This document shows positions 45,827-54,031 of a stretch of 63,986 nucleotides of DNA, in pieces; within the stretch, counting starts at the first letter, position 1, and each line of letters opens with the position of its first letter. The notes under the pieces are model-generated. The model was not told the DNA's origin. It saw nothing but the letters and a program-made list of their open reading frames with translations, and did no database searches. Source of the stretch: CAZOIA01 sp964579675 (GTDB lineage: Bacteria > Planctomycetota > Phycisphaerae > UBA1845 > PWPN01); NCBI GenBank assembly GCA_964579675.1, contig CAZOIA010000005.1:1-63986 (forward strand), given 5' to 3'. The translations under genes were made by a program, and so were the position numbers.

Positions 45827-45987
45827 GGTCCCATGCACGCGGCAACCGCAGCCGCCGCCATGCCCGCGCGGATGCTGCGATGCCGCGGGTTTGGCTTTGC
45901 TACGCGGGATCGTTACATTGGTGGAAGCTGAGGGATAGTGGATTGGGCGCGGTGACCGCTGGCGGCCTGCGAAGCAGGAGGTGGGCT

Positions 45988-46503
45988 GTGAGCATCGAGT
46001 TGCGTTGCGAAGGCTGCGGCAAGCTGCTCAAGGCGCCGGACTCATCCGCGGGCAAGCGGAAGAAATGTCCGGCGTGCGGGCATGAGCTCTACGTTGCGAC
46101 CCCGGGCCGCCAGATCGAGGAACTCCCGCTGGCTCCCGAGGACGCCGCCGGCCTGGAGCGGGAAGAGGCCCTGCAGGCGGAGCGGCGCCGGCTGGATCAC
46201 CTCCTCGCCGAGGAGGATCAGCCGCCGCGGGGTAGTGCCACCGAGGGCGGCGGTTCGAGCAACCGATCGTCTCCCAAGAGCGGTATGAGTGCCGAAGAGA
46301 TGGTGCTCCGGTTCCTCGCGGCGATGCGCGACTCGGATCTGACCCGGGCGGACGACTTGCTGGCGGAGCTCCGGTCTCGCCGGTTCGAGGCAATCGAGGT
46401 CGTCGATCAACTCGGCGCCGACCAGATTCCTCCCGCGCGAATGGCCAACGTTCCGCCGGCGGTCTACCAGGGCTTCCTCAAGAGCCTGAGATCCCGACTC
46501 TGA
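45988..46503 (+). CDS. Zinc-ribbon protein of unknown function
   Basis: A 171-residue protein. GTG 45988 has AGGAGG (45977-45982) 5 nt upstream. Residues 1-36 are a CxxC-CxxC zinc ribbon (LRCEGCGKLLKAPDSSAGKR, then KCPACGHELYV), the common planctomycete type. A Glu/Arg-rich helix (50-75), a Ser/Gly linker and a helical C-terminal domain (MVLRFLAAMRDSDLTRADDL) follow. No transmembrane segment. It lies 160 nt after the GH130 gene and is probably separate. Confidence 0.65.
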   Translation: MSIELRCEGCGKLLKAPDSSAGKRKKCPACGHELYVATPGRQIEELPLAPEDAAGLEREEALQAERRRLDHLLAEEDQPPRGSATEGGGSSNRSSPKSGMSAEEMVLRFLAAMRDSDLTRADDLLAELRSRRFEAIEVVDQLGADQIPPARMANVPPAVYQGFLKSLRSRL

Positions 46504-46511
46504 GGACCAGA

Positions 46512-46528
46512 AAAGGCCAGGCGCCTTT
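46512..46528. terminator. Bidirectional terminator between convergent genes
   Basis: AAAGGC (46512-46517), CAGGC loop and GCCTTT (46523-46528), preceded by an A and followed by TT on the complementary reading. It lies between the zinc-ribbon gene and the minus-strand gene at 46598. Confidence 0.4.
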
Positions 46529-46597
46529 CCGCTCTGCACACTGGCCCGCGCCCCGTTTTTCACCCTTCAAACGACACATCCACCCGCAGTGAAGCCC

Positions 46598-48553
46598 CTA
46601 TTTCAGTTCGCTCTCGTTGTCGGGAGCAGGCTCGGGCACAAGTTGCGGCATGGGCGGCTGTCCGGGCATTCCCGCCCCGCCCATCAGCGCCATCTGGATG
46701 AACGGTCCGGCCAGTTCCATTGCCGACTGGGCGAGCTCGATCGGAATCAGTACGTCGGCCTGGATGGCCGTGTTGTCAACGCGGCTCATGGTGTATGCGA
46801 TCGGGGCGGTCTCCTTCATCATCAGCGGGAACATCATCGGCTGACCCACCTGTTTGCTGATGCTCATGACCAGGGCCAACAGGCGATCGACGCTGAAGTA
46901 GCCTTCAGCCAGCCGGTTCTGGGGCGGGGGCAGGCGGTCCGCAACCATCTTGATGGCCTTCTTGTCGGCAAGCGGAGCCTGGCCCTTCTCGATATGCTCG
47001 ACGATCCGGGCGAATCGTTTCGCGCCGCCGCCGAAGGTGATTGCTACGTGGCTGTCCCCGACGGCGGCGACCCGCACGAGCACGCCCTCCTGTCCAACGA
47101 CGCCCTTGATCTCCTCAATCTTCTCGCTGTCCGCGTCGGGGAACTTGGCCAGGTCAACGATGAGGTGATCGACCACGGCCCCGGACGGCTTCTCGGCTTC
47201 CTGTTTCCATTGGACGGCCTCGTCAACCGCGGCTGGGCTGCCTTCCGGCAGGTCTTCCTGGTCCTGAGCGGCTTTGACCACCAGCTCCTTGGCCATGTTG
47301 AACAGGGTGCGGAGTTCCCCCTGGGCTTGCTGACTGCTGGCAACCTTGGCGACAAATGCAGCCCCGACCAGGCCGCCCTCATTTTCGGCAGGCAGAGCCG
47401 ACAGGCTGAAGCTCATCTGCTTGAGGCCGACGGTCAGCTTGACGATGGATTCCCTCATCGACTTGAGTTTGTCCGGGTCAACCAGTTCGCCCAGGATCTC
47501 CTGGCTAAGCACGTGATCCATCATCTGGCGGATCTGCTTCTCGTACTGGGCATCGCCACCTGCAGAGGCAGCACCCATGGCAAAGATAACCGGCTCGTCC
47601 GGCAGGCCGACGAGCAGTGGCTCGCTGGGCGGTTTCATGGCCTCCATCTGCTGGGCAAGCTCCGTGCCCGGTCTCATCCGGTAGTAGAGCACGAGCTTCA
47701 GACCCACCTTCTCATCGATGGCCAGCCCGAAGCAGAATTCCCTCGACTCCTCCATCAACTTCTTAACCTGCTCCACCCCGTGCTCGCCCTGAGCGCGAGC
47801 GGCCGGGCCGGCCATAACCATCAGGCCCAACCACGAGTCGATGAGTTGCTGGCGGACCTCCTCGGAAAGCCCGCGGAAGCTCGCCCATCCGAAGAGGTCC
47901 TGGGTCTTGTAGTCCGCGAGGCGGTCCGGTGAGATCGACGTGATAATCCCGCCGCCCTTGGCCCGCAGCACGTCCTGGACCACCTCGGGGTTCTGGCCGA
48001 CGATGAGGAAGCCGTCCTTGGCCGCCGCCACCGAGGGCGCGCCGAACAGCTCCAGACTGATCAGCTCGCCCTGCTTCTGGCCCTTCATCGAGGTGACCAG
48101 TGCCTCGACGTCGCTGCAGGGAATGAGAACAACCAGTCGGGCCGACATCTCCTGGACGGTCTGCAACTCGGCGCAGCTCAGCAGGGCAAGGGCCAGACCG
48201 CTGTTGTCGTCGAGGCCCTCGCTGATGCCCGTATGCTCTTTGGCGAAGTTAAGTGGGCCGGGGAATCCGATGGCGGCCAGCGGGAAACCCAGTTTCTGGG
48301 TGATGCCGAGCACGTCCGCATCCAGTTCCAGGAGATTGCGGACGGCCACGAATGCCACGGCATCGGCCGGGATGACCTTGAGCACCGCGGTCGGATCGGC
48401 CGGCGGCGCTGGCCGGGCGGGGCCAGTGGATTGAGCCGCTGCCGCGGGTGGAGCCGCTGCCGGGTCGTCCGCAGCGAGCAACCCCGCCGGCATCGCCAGG
48501 GCGACCACGAGGCAACAGAGACCGGCGATCCGTCGTCGTGACGTTGTGTGCAT
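46598..48553 (-). CDS. Large exported protein of unknown function (DUF3352-like)
   Basis: A 651-residue secreted protein. ATG 48553 (MHTTSRRRIAGLCCLVVALA) is preferred because GAAGAGGA lies about 10 nt upstream and a signal peptide follows. After an Ala/Pro-rich linker, the body alternates beta and alpha (VIPADAVAFVAVRNLLEL, MSARLVVLIPCSDVEALV, KDGFLIVGQNPEVVQDVL), a pattern like DUF3352-type planctomycete proteins. The C-terminus is Gly/Met/Pro-rich. Function unknown. Confidence 0.65.
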   Translation of the reverse strand: MHTTSRRRIAGLCCLVVALAMPAGLLAADDPAAAPPAAAAQSTGPARPAPPADPTAVLKVIPADAVAFVAVRNLLELDADVLGITQKLGFPLAAIGFPGPLNFAKEHTGISEGLDDNSGLALALLSCAELQTVQEMSARLVVLIPCSDVEALVTSMKGQKQGELISLELFGAPSVAAAKDGFLIVGQNPEVVQDVLRAKGGGIITSISPDRLADYKTQDLFGWASFRGLSEEVRQQLIDSWLGLMVMAGPAARAQGEHGVEQVKKLMEESREFCFGLAIDEKVGLKLVLYYRMRPGTELAQQMEAMKPPSEPLLVGLPDEPVIFAMGAASAGGDAQYEKQIRQMMDHVLSQEILGELVDPDKLKSMRESIVKLTVGLKQMSFSLSALPAENEGGLVGAAFVAKVASSQQAQGELRTLFNMAKELVVKAAQDQEDLPEGSPAAVDEAVQWKQEAEKPSGAVVDHLIVDLAKFPDADSEKIEEIKGVVGQEGVLVRVAAVGDSHVAITFGGGAKRFARIVEHIEKGQAPLADKKAIKMVADRLPPPQNRLAEGYFSVDRLLALVMSISKQVGQPMMFPLMMKETAPIAYTMSRVDNTAIQADVLIPIELAQSAMELAGPFIQMALMGGAGMPGQPPMPQLVPEPAPDNESELK

Positions 48554-48720
48554 GAGAATTTTCCTCTTCAAAGTGATAGTTGTAGCGATTGCAAGCCTAT
48601 ACACGCCCCGCGGAAGGTCGTCAAGACAGCGGACGCCCCGGGCGAGGCCCCGCACGGCCCCTCTGGTTAGACGATTACCGGGCGAGAAGGTTTTTGCAAT
48701 TACAAAGAGGCTCGGGTTTT

Positions 48721-49815
48721 CTAGCCCGGCGAACCGCCCTTATTATCGGCCAGCCCCGCGGTTCGCATCACTTCCGCCAGCGTCGTGGGGGTCATTTCGT
48801 CCGCACGGTGACAGGCCACGCGATGGCCGGGCTCACACCCTTCGTGCTCCGTCAGGAGCGGCGTGATTTGCCGGCACGGGTCGATCGCCAGGGGGCAACG
48901 CGGGTGGAACGCACAACCAGGCGGAGGGTCCATCGGGCTGGGCACCTCGCCACCCAGGACGATCCGGGATCGGCGGCGCTCTGTGTCCGGCTCGGGAACC
49001 GCCGACAGCAGCGCCTGGGTATACGGATGTTTCGGGTTGCGGTAGATCGCCTCGGCCAAGGCGATTTCGACGATCTTGCCGAGGTACATCACCGCCACGT
49101 CGTCGCTGAAGTGCTCGATGACGGCGAGGTTGTGCGCGATGAACAGATAGCTGAGACCCAACTGCTCCTGGAGGTCGCTGAGCAGGTTGAGGATCTGGGA
49201 CTGGATGGACACGTCCAGGGCGCTGACCGGTTCGTCACAGATGATCAAATCAGGATCGAGGGCCAGGGCCCGGGCGATCCCGATCCGCTGGCGCTGCCCG
49301 CCGGAGAACTCGTGGGGGTACCGGCCCATGTGCGATCGCCTGAGGCCGACCCGCTCCAGCAACGCCCCGACCCGCTCGTTCCGCTCCCGGCCGCGGGCGA
49401 TACCGTGGACGGTCAGGGCCTCCCCGACGATCGTGCCCACCGTCATCCGCGGATTTAGGCTCCCGATGGGATCCTGGAATATGATCTGCATCCGACGGCG
49501 CAGGGTGCGGAGTTCCTTTCGGCCAAGACTGAAGACGTCGAGCCCGTCGAAACAGACGGTGCCCGCGGTGGCGGGTATCAGACGTAGGACCGTCCGGCCC
49601 GCGGTCGTCTTGCCACACCCGCTCTCGCCGACCAGCCCCAGCGTTTTGCCGCGACGCACCGCAAAACTGACGCCGTCAACGGCCTTCACCCAGGCCTTGA
49701 CCCGGGAGAACACGCCCCGGCGAACGGGGAAATAGGTCTTCAACCCCTGGACGTCCAACAGGGGCGCGCCGTCCGTCTGTGACGGGCCCGTGACGCTGGT
49801 TGATTGCGAGGCCAT
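48721..49815 (-). CDS. Oligopeptide/dipeptide ABC transporter ATPase, DppF/OppF type
   Basis: A 364-residue ATP-binding subunit. Walker A GESGCGKTT, signature FSGGQRQRIGIARAL, Walker B LIICDEPVSALD, H-loop FIAHNL and the Cys-rich C-terminal Opp motif PPPGCAFHPRCPLA with later CRQITP. It energises peptide uptake together with OppD and two permeases, none of which lie nearby. ATG 49815 is divergent from the zinc-ribbon gene across 60 bp. A possible TTGGCA-N17-TAACCT promoter would put transcription 2 nt before the start. Orphan location is odd. Confidence 0.9.
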   Translation of the reverse strand: MASQSTSVTGPSQTDGAPLLDVQGLKTYFPVRRGVFSRVKAWVKAVDGVSFAVRRGKTLGLVGESGCGKTTAGRTVLRLIPATAGTVCFDGLDVFSLGRKELRTLRRRMQIIFQDPIGSLNPRMTVGTIVGEALTVHGIARGRERNERVGALLERVGLRRSHMGRYPHEFSGGQRQRIGIARALALDPDLIICDEPVSALDVSIQSQILNLLSDLQEQLGLSYLFIAHNLAVIEHFSDDVAVMYLGKIVEIALAEAIYRNPKHPYTQALLSAVPEPDTERRRSRIVLGGEVPSPMDPPPGCAFHPRCPLAIDPCRQITPLLTEHEGCEPGHRVACHRADEMTPTTLAEVMRTAGLADNKGGSPG

Positions 49816-49860
49816 CGGCCCAACAGGTTACGCGGAAACCGGCCTGCTGCCAATAGCTGG

Positions 49861-49869
49861 TGGTATAAT
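49861..49869 (+). promoter_or_regulatory. Extended -10 promoter, leaderless arrangement
   Basis: TGGTATAAT (49861-49869) is a perfect extended -10. The GTG start at 49876 lies 6 nt after it, where transcription should begin, and there is no ribosome-binding site. Confidence 0.55.
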
Positions 49870-49875
49870 CACACG

Positions 49876-50688
49876 GTGATCGATATTGACCGGCTACCGG
49901 TTCCCGATTGGGGCTTGCGGTGCCCGCACTGCGATGCACCACTGGCAGGCATGCGGGAGCATCGTTGCGAACGTTGCGGGCAGGCGTTCAACATCCGGCA
50001 CCTGCTTGGTGTGCACCGGCCCATCCCGGACATCGGTCTGACGTGCGAGGAGTGCGGGTACCCTCTGACGGGGTTGACCGCGAACCGGTGTCCCGAGTGC
50101 GGCACGGCTTTCTCCGTGCGCGAAATGATTGAAGACCGCAGCTCCGTAGGGGCGGTTTATCTGACGCAGGCCGCCGACCCCCCCGACCATTATCTCAAGA
50201 AACGCGAGCCGACGTTTACCGGTCGTGAGCGGCCGTTGCCGGACTTCGGGCTGTCCTGCTCCGAATGTGGGCATCCCCTGGCCGGTGTCTCTGCCGATGT
50301 CTGTCCGGGTTGTGGTCTGCCCTTTGATTTGCAGGCCATCGTACCCAGAGGCGACTGGGTGAACATCGGCAGATTCGTCCCGGCCTCGCTTTCCGCGATC
50401 GCTAAGACCGTTCTCTACAACGCGCGGATCCCGTACACCATCGATAACGCCAAGATGAGTGAGCTGTATGGCGGGAGTATCCCCTTCATCAGCGGGAAGC
50501 TGCGAGTCCCGCGATCGTTCTTCTTCGACGCCCTGTACGCCTTCGCCGAAGCGGACGAGCCGGCCCCGGCTTACGCCGGTCAGGACTGGACCTGCCCGGT
50601 CTGTAACAAGCGGGTACCGGCAGGATTCGAGGTCTGCTGGAACTGCAACGCCCCCTGCCCCGACCGTGCGGGCGGCGAGAGTGGCTGA
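49876..50688 (+). CDS. Tandem zinc-ribbon protein with a DUF2007-like domain
   Basis: A 270-residue cytoplasmic protein. Three homologous zinc ribbons, each introduced by PDWGL, PDIGL or PDFGL followed by CxxC and a second CxxC (LRCPHCDAPL, LTCEECGYPL, LSCSECGHPL), cover about 1-155. Residues 165-225 (LSAIAKTVLYNARIPYTIDN) resemble the DUF2007 'putative signal transducing' domain. A fourth, C-terminal ribbon (CPVCNKRVPAGFEVCWNC) ends it. GTG 49876 is inferred from the -10 box 6 nt upstream and the lack of any ribosome site. Nucleic-acid or protein binding is likely but unproven. Confidence 0.65.
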   Translation: MIDIDRLPVPDWGLRCPHCDAPLAGMREHRCERCGQAFNIRHLLGVHRPIPDIGLTCEECGYPLTGLTANRCPECGTAFSVREMIEDRSSVGAVYLTQAADPPDHYLKKREPTFTGRERPLPDFGLSCSECGHPLAGVSADVCPGCGLPFDLQAIVPRGDWVNIGRFVPASLSAIAKTVLYNARIPYTIDNAKMSELYGGSIPFISGKLRVPRSFFFDALYAFAEADEPAPAYAGQDWTCPVCNKRVPAGFEVCWNCNAPCPDRAGGESG

Positions 50689-50804
50689 ACCCGGTATTCA
50701 TGACTTGAGGGGTTGGCCTATTGCCCAAACCAACCCACCACAACGAGGACGCTTACGGGAACGAGATCGCCAGGTTCCTGGCCGGCCCGGCCGTGCCCCG
50801 ACAA

Positions 50805-53147
50805 TCATTGTGAGGCCCTCGATCGGCACACCACACCGAGAATGGTCCTCTCGGTGAACGGTCCGATGGCGATGCCGTCGTCACCAATGGGCGAAAAAGG
50901 CACTTCGCCGAGCCGCTTCCCTTCAATATCGAGCTTGAATACTCGCGTCCTTGCCACGTCCCAGTTTGACGCCGCGTCCGCGGGGCGAACGGTAACCCGC
51001 GGGCCGGCACCGTCGATGTTGATGCGCAGATGGTTCTCACCGAACCTGCGCAGCGTCACGCCCACACCGCCGGCGTCGGTGAACAGGTATCCCTCCGTGC
51101 GTATGGTCGTCACGGCTTTGTCAGCCACCAGCACGAGCGACTGCTCGATGCGGGGGCCTTTCACGGCAAATCCATTCTGCGGCAGGGCGTACTGCCGCCC
51201 GGCCAGCTCGGCGGCATGGGGTTCGACGCCGAAGTTGACGATGACCTCGGTCCCGTCGGCGAACCGCGTGCGCTGGACGGCACGGTCGGGCGTTACGAAC
51301 GCGTGGCTCATCATTTCGAGTGCGCCGACGACTTCGTGCAGCTTACAGGTATTGCGGTAGGTGCGCAGAAACACGTCCCGGGCGCGGTGCCAGGAACCTT
51401 CCTGGTTGGCCCAGAGCATCGGCACCGTGCCGTAGAGGATGTTGAAGGCGTCCTTCTTGGCGGTCAATTCCGGGGCGGCTTCCAACAGCCAGTCGTTCGT
51501 ATCGCCCCAATACCACGTCGAGACCACGCAGTCGTGGAAGACCAGCTCCCACAAAGGCACACGCCCTGCGTGCCCCAGGTTCCACGTCTCGTAGTCGGAC
51601 CATGAGGCAAGGTTCTTCCGGATCGGCGTGGTGAACTTCTGCTCTCTCGTCTTTGGACGCATGAGGTAGCCCGCCGGCCAGGGATAGTACGGGCCGCTCA
51701 TCATCCCCTCGATCCAGTCCAGATGAGGTACCGCCCACCAGATGCCGTGCTCGCCCCCGACCACCAGCCCTTGAGACCGGGTGTAACGCAGCAGGTCTAC
51801 ACCGCACTCCCGCTTGTCGCTGCGGGTCAGTGGATGCCGCTCGTCGTAGCATTCGTACAGGCCGGTGGAGGTCGTCACGTCGATGAACCGCGCCGTGTAC
51901 GGATGCGTGCTGAGGACTTTCGGAATCACCGACTGAGCCTTGGGCACCCAGAAACGGGCACATCGCTTCATGTACTGGCGCTCCTTGAGGTCGATCCAGC
52001 CGCGCACGCGCTCTCCGTGAGCATTGAGCACGACGTGATCGGGCACGACGCCGCGGAGCGACTCCATTTCCCAGTCCTCGTCCTCCGGGAGCATGTCGGT
52101 GTAACAGTCGTATTCGCATGTGAGGTAGCCCAGACCGTTGGCGGTCGTGATCCGTTGCGGCGGGGCCTTTCTTCTTTCCAGACCGCATTGGATGAGCATC
52201 TTGTCGATGCCGAGGGCCTTCGCCTCCTCCACGAGGGCGAAGTCCGAAACGTCCCACACGTTGACCGCGCCCAGCAGTCGGGCCACGTTCGGGTTCTTCC
52301 TCATTTTGTCGGCCAGCGTCACAAGCAGGCCCTGCTCCCTCATGTGGGCGCGGTATGCCTTGGCCAGGGCCACGTACCCCCCCTCGGCGGTGAAACAGTA
52401 GACAACACGCCTCGCATAGGCGAAGGTGCCCTTGCTCGGGCGCCACACCACATGCGGTGCAAAGAGTCGCCGCCGGCCGACGCGGTACTTCCCGCACGCC
52501 ACCGCCGCGTCGTCACTCGTGTCCACGATCAGCGAGTAGCCCAGCCCGGTGCGGAGATCGCACAGACCCACCCACGGCATGTCCAGCCGATCGGTGGGGA
52601 ACCATTCCAGGCTTGTCATGAGCACGGAGCGTCGCGGGAACTCCTCCATGTCCAGCGGATACATGTGCCCGTCGCAGTAGTCGGCAGCGACGATCACGCC
52701 GTCGGCGGCGTCGAGAATGAACGGATCGAGGAAATCGCAGCCCGCAAAAGCCGCGGCTCGATCCGCCTTGTCAGAAAGGATCACGAGCCGGCCCGAAGCG
52801 CCCGGTACGGTCAGCGTGACGATGAGGGTATTGGGCTTGCCGTTGGTCGTGCCGAAGTCGGCCTCGAATGTGACGCCGTCCGGGTGGCCCGCGGCCTTGT
52901 GCACGTTGCGAAATCGGGGCGCGGTCGTCGCGACCGTCTCGGCTTTGTCTTCAGGCTGGCGCCACACGTGGCCGCTGGTCTTGTCGTGCACCGCGATGCG
53001 ACCGGCTGCGGGATCGACCGTGACCCGAAGCCGGGCGTTCTCGATCATCCACGCTTGGCTGTTCTCGGGGTTGGTTGTGGCGCTCGAGCCGGGGACTGCC
53101 ATGATGAACACCAGCGATGCCGGGACCGCCAGGAGCAGATTGCTCAT
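50805..53147 (-). CDS. Putative secreted glycoside hydrolase (DUF5696/GH101-like)
   Basis: A 780-residue exported protein: signal peptide MSNLLLAVPASLVFIMAVPG, an N-terminal beta-sandwich (about 30-290) and a barrel-like central region (about 300-600) with acidic motifs FIDVTTSTGLYECYD, GVDLLRYTRSQGLVVGGEHG and WELVFHDCVVSTWYWGD. This resembles GH101 and DUF5696-type hydrolases from memory; the family is uncertain. The Asp of FIDVTTS and the Glu of GGEHG are candidate catalytic residues. No ribosome site precedes 53147; a longer start at 53252 is possible. Confidence 0.6.
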   Translation of the reverse strand: MSNLLLAVPASLVFIMAVPGSSATTNPENSQAWMIENARLRVTVDPAAGRIAVHDKTSGHVWRQPEDKAETVATTAPRFRNVHKAAGHPDGVTFEADFGTTNGKPNTLIVTLTVPGASGRLVILSDKADRAAAFAGCDFLDPFILDAADGVIVAADYCDGHMYPLDMEEFPRRSVLMTSLEWFPTDRLDMPWVGLCDLRTGLGYSLIVDTSDDAAVACGKYRVGRRRLFAPHVVWRPSKGTFAYARRVVYCFTAEGGYVALAKAYRAHMREQGLLVTLADKMRKNPNVARLLGAVNVWDVSDFALVEEAKALGIDKMLIQCGLERRKAPPQRITTANGLGYLTCEYDCYTDMLPEDEDWEMESLRGVVPDHVVLNAHGERVRGWIDLKERQYMKRCARFWVPKAQSVIPKVLSTHPYTARFIDVTTSTGLYECYDERHPLTRSDKRECGVDLLRYTRSQGLVVGGEHGIWWAVPHLDWIEGMMSGPYYPWPAGYLMRPKTREQKFTTPIRKNLASWSDYETWNLGHAGRVPLWELVFHDCVVSTWYWGDTNDWLLEAAPELTAKKDAFNILYGTVPMLWANQEGSWHRARDVFLRTYRNTCKLHEVVGALEMMSHAFVTPDRAVQRTRFADGTEVIVNFGVEPHAAELAGRQYALPQNGFAVKGPRIEQSLVLVADKAVTTIRTEGYLFTDAGGVGVTLRRFGENHLRINIDGAGPRVTVRPADAASNWDVARTRVFKLDIEGKRLGEVPFSPIGDDGIAIGPFTERTILGVVCRSRASQ

Positions 53148-53334
53148 TGAGAGTCGAGGATTGAGGACCCCGCGCGCTCTCCTTCGGGCCGACACCGAGC
53201 ACCAATGCGCTCCCTTGCCGGTTGCGGTGAAACGTGATTGACCATTCCTCATCAGTTCTCAACTCCACGATTGCCCAGCCCCCTCGGGCAGGATAAGCTG
53301 ACGGCTGCAGTTGTGCCAGAGACAGGAAATCGCC

Positions 53335-53949
53335 GTGGTCGGTTCGAGGCTCAACATCGTGGCGGAGATGGCGATCGCAGCCCTGGCGGCGCCGGTGTTG
53401 TCTTGCTGGCCGGGGGAGTGGCCTCTGTGGGCGGGCTCACTGCCGCCCAACTTCGATATCCTTCGAGAGGGCCGGGCGTATCGGTCGGCTCAGCCGCTGG
53501 GCGATGAACTGGCGAGTGCGATCGAGATGTTCGGCATCCGGACGGTGGTGAACCTCCGCGGGAGCAATCCGGGCCAATCCTGGTACGACGCCGAGGTCGC
53601 GGCCTGTGACGCGATGGGTGTCATGCTGGCGGATCACGCCATGAGCGCACAGTCGTTGCCCTCGCCGGAGTTGCTGGAAGCGATCACGAACACACTTCTC
53701 ACCGCCCGGCATCCCATTCTCATCCACTGCCAGGCCGGCGCGGATCGGACGGGGGCGGTTTCGGCCATCTACCGGATGCTCGTCCTGGGCCACGACAAAG
53801 CCGCCGCCCTGTCGGAGTTGTCACCGGTCCACTTGCATCTCCGCGCATTCACCCCGTGTATGGACACGCTGGCGGAGCTGTACGAACCGGGCCCCGAATG
53901 GCTGGCTGAATACGGGGCCACCGTTGCCGAGATCGTTTGCGCGCCATGA
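53335..53949 (+). CDS. Dual-specificity-type protein tyrosine phosphatase, exported
   Basis: A 204-residue phosphatase with the Cys-phosphate loop HCQAGADRTG (CX5R), preceded by FGIRTVVNLRG and with HAMSAQSLPSPE in the general-acid region. GTG 53335 has AGGA 7 nt upstream. The N-terminal hydrophobic stretch (VAEMAIAALAAPVLSC) is a signal or membrane anchor, possibly a lipobox. Such planctomycete and proteobacterial enzymes dephosphorylate proteins or phosphoinositides; here the substrate is unknown. The gene starts divergently from the putative glycosidase. Confidence 0.8.
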   Translation: MVGSRLNIVAEMAIAALAAPVLSCWPGEWPLWAGSLPPNFDILREGRAYRSAQPLGDELASAIEMFGIRTVVNLRGSNPGQSWYDAEVAACDAMGVMLADHAMSAQSLPSPELLEAITNTLLTARHPILIHCQAGADRTGAVSAIYRMLVLGHDKAAALSELSPVHLHLRAFTPCMDTLAELYEPGPEWLAEYGATVAEIVCAP

Positions 53950-53995
53950 AATGCACACGCCGACTGGACCGAGAAACCTCTCTCGGTCCTTGATC

Positions 53996-54025
53996 TTGCC
54001 GCAAGGTCCCTGCCGACGCTATAGT
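53996..54025 (+). promoter_or_regulatory. Predicted leaderless promoter, pectinase fusion gene
   Basis: TTGCCG (53996-54001), 18-bp spacer, TATAGT (54020-54025); GTG 54032 follows 6 nt later without a ribosome site. Confidence 0.5.
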
Positions 54026-54031
54026 CTCACC

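Noticed and set aside
46589..47932. 447-codon open frame on the plus strand
   Set aside because: It lies antisense to the gene at 46598-48553, has no ribosome site or signal, and its composition is that of a GC-rich shadow frame.
51723..53150. 475-codon open frame on the plus strand
   Set aside because: It is antisense to the putative glycosidase gene, without start signals or family motifs.
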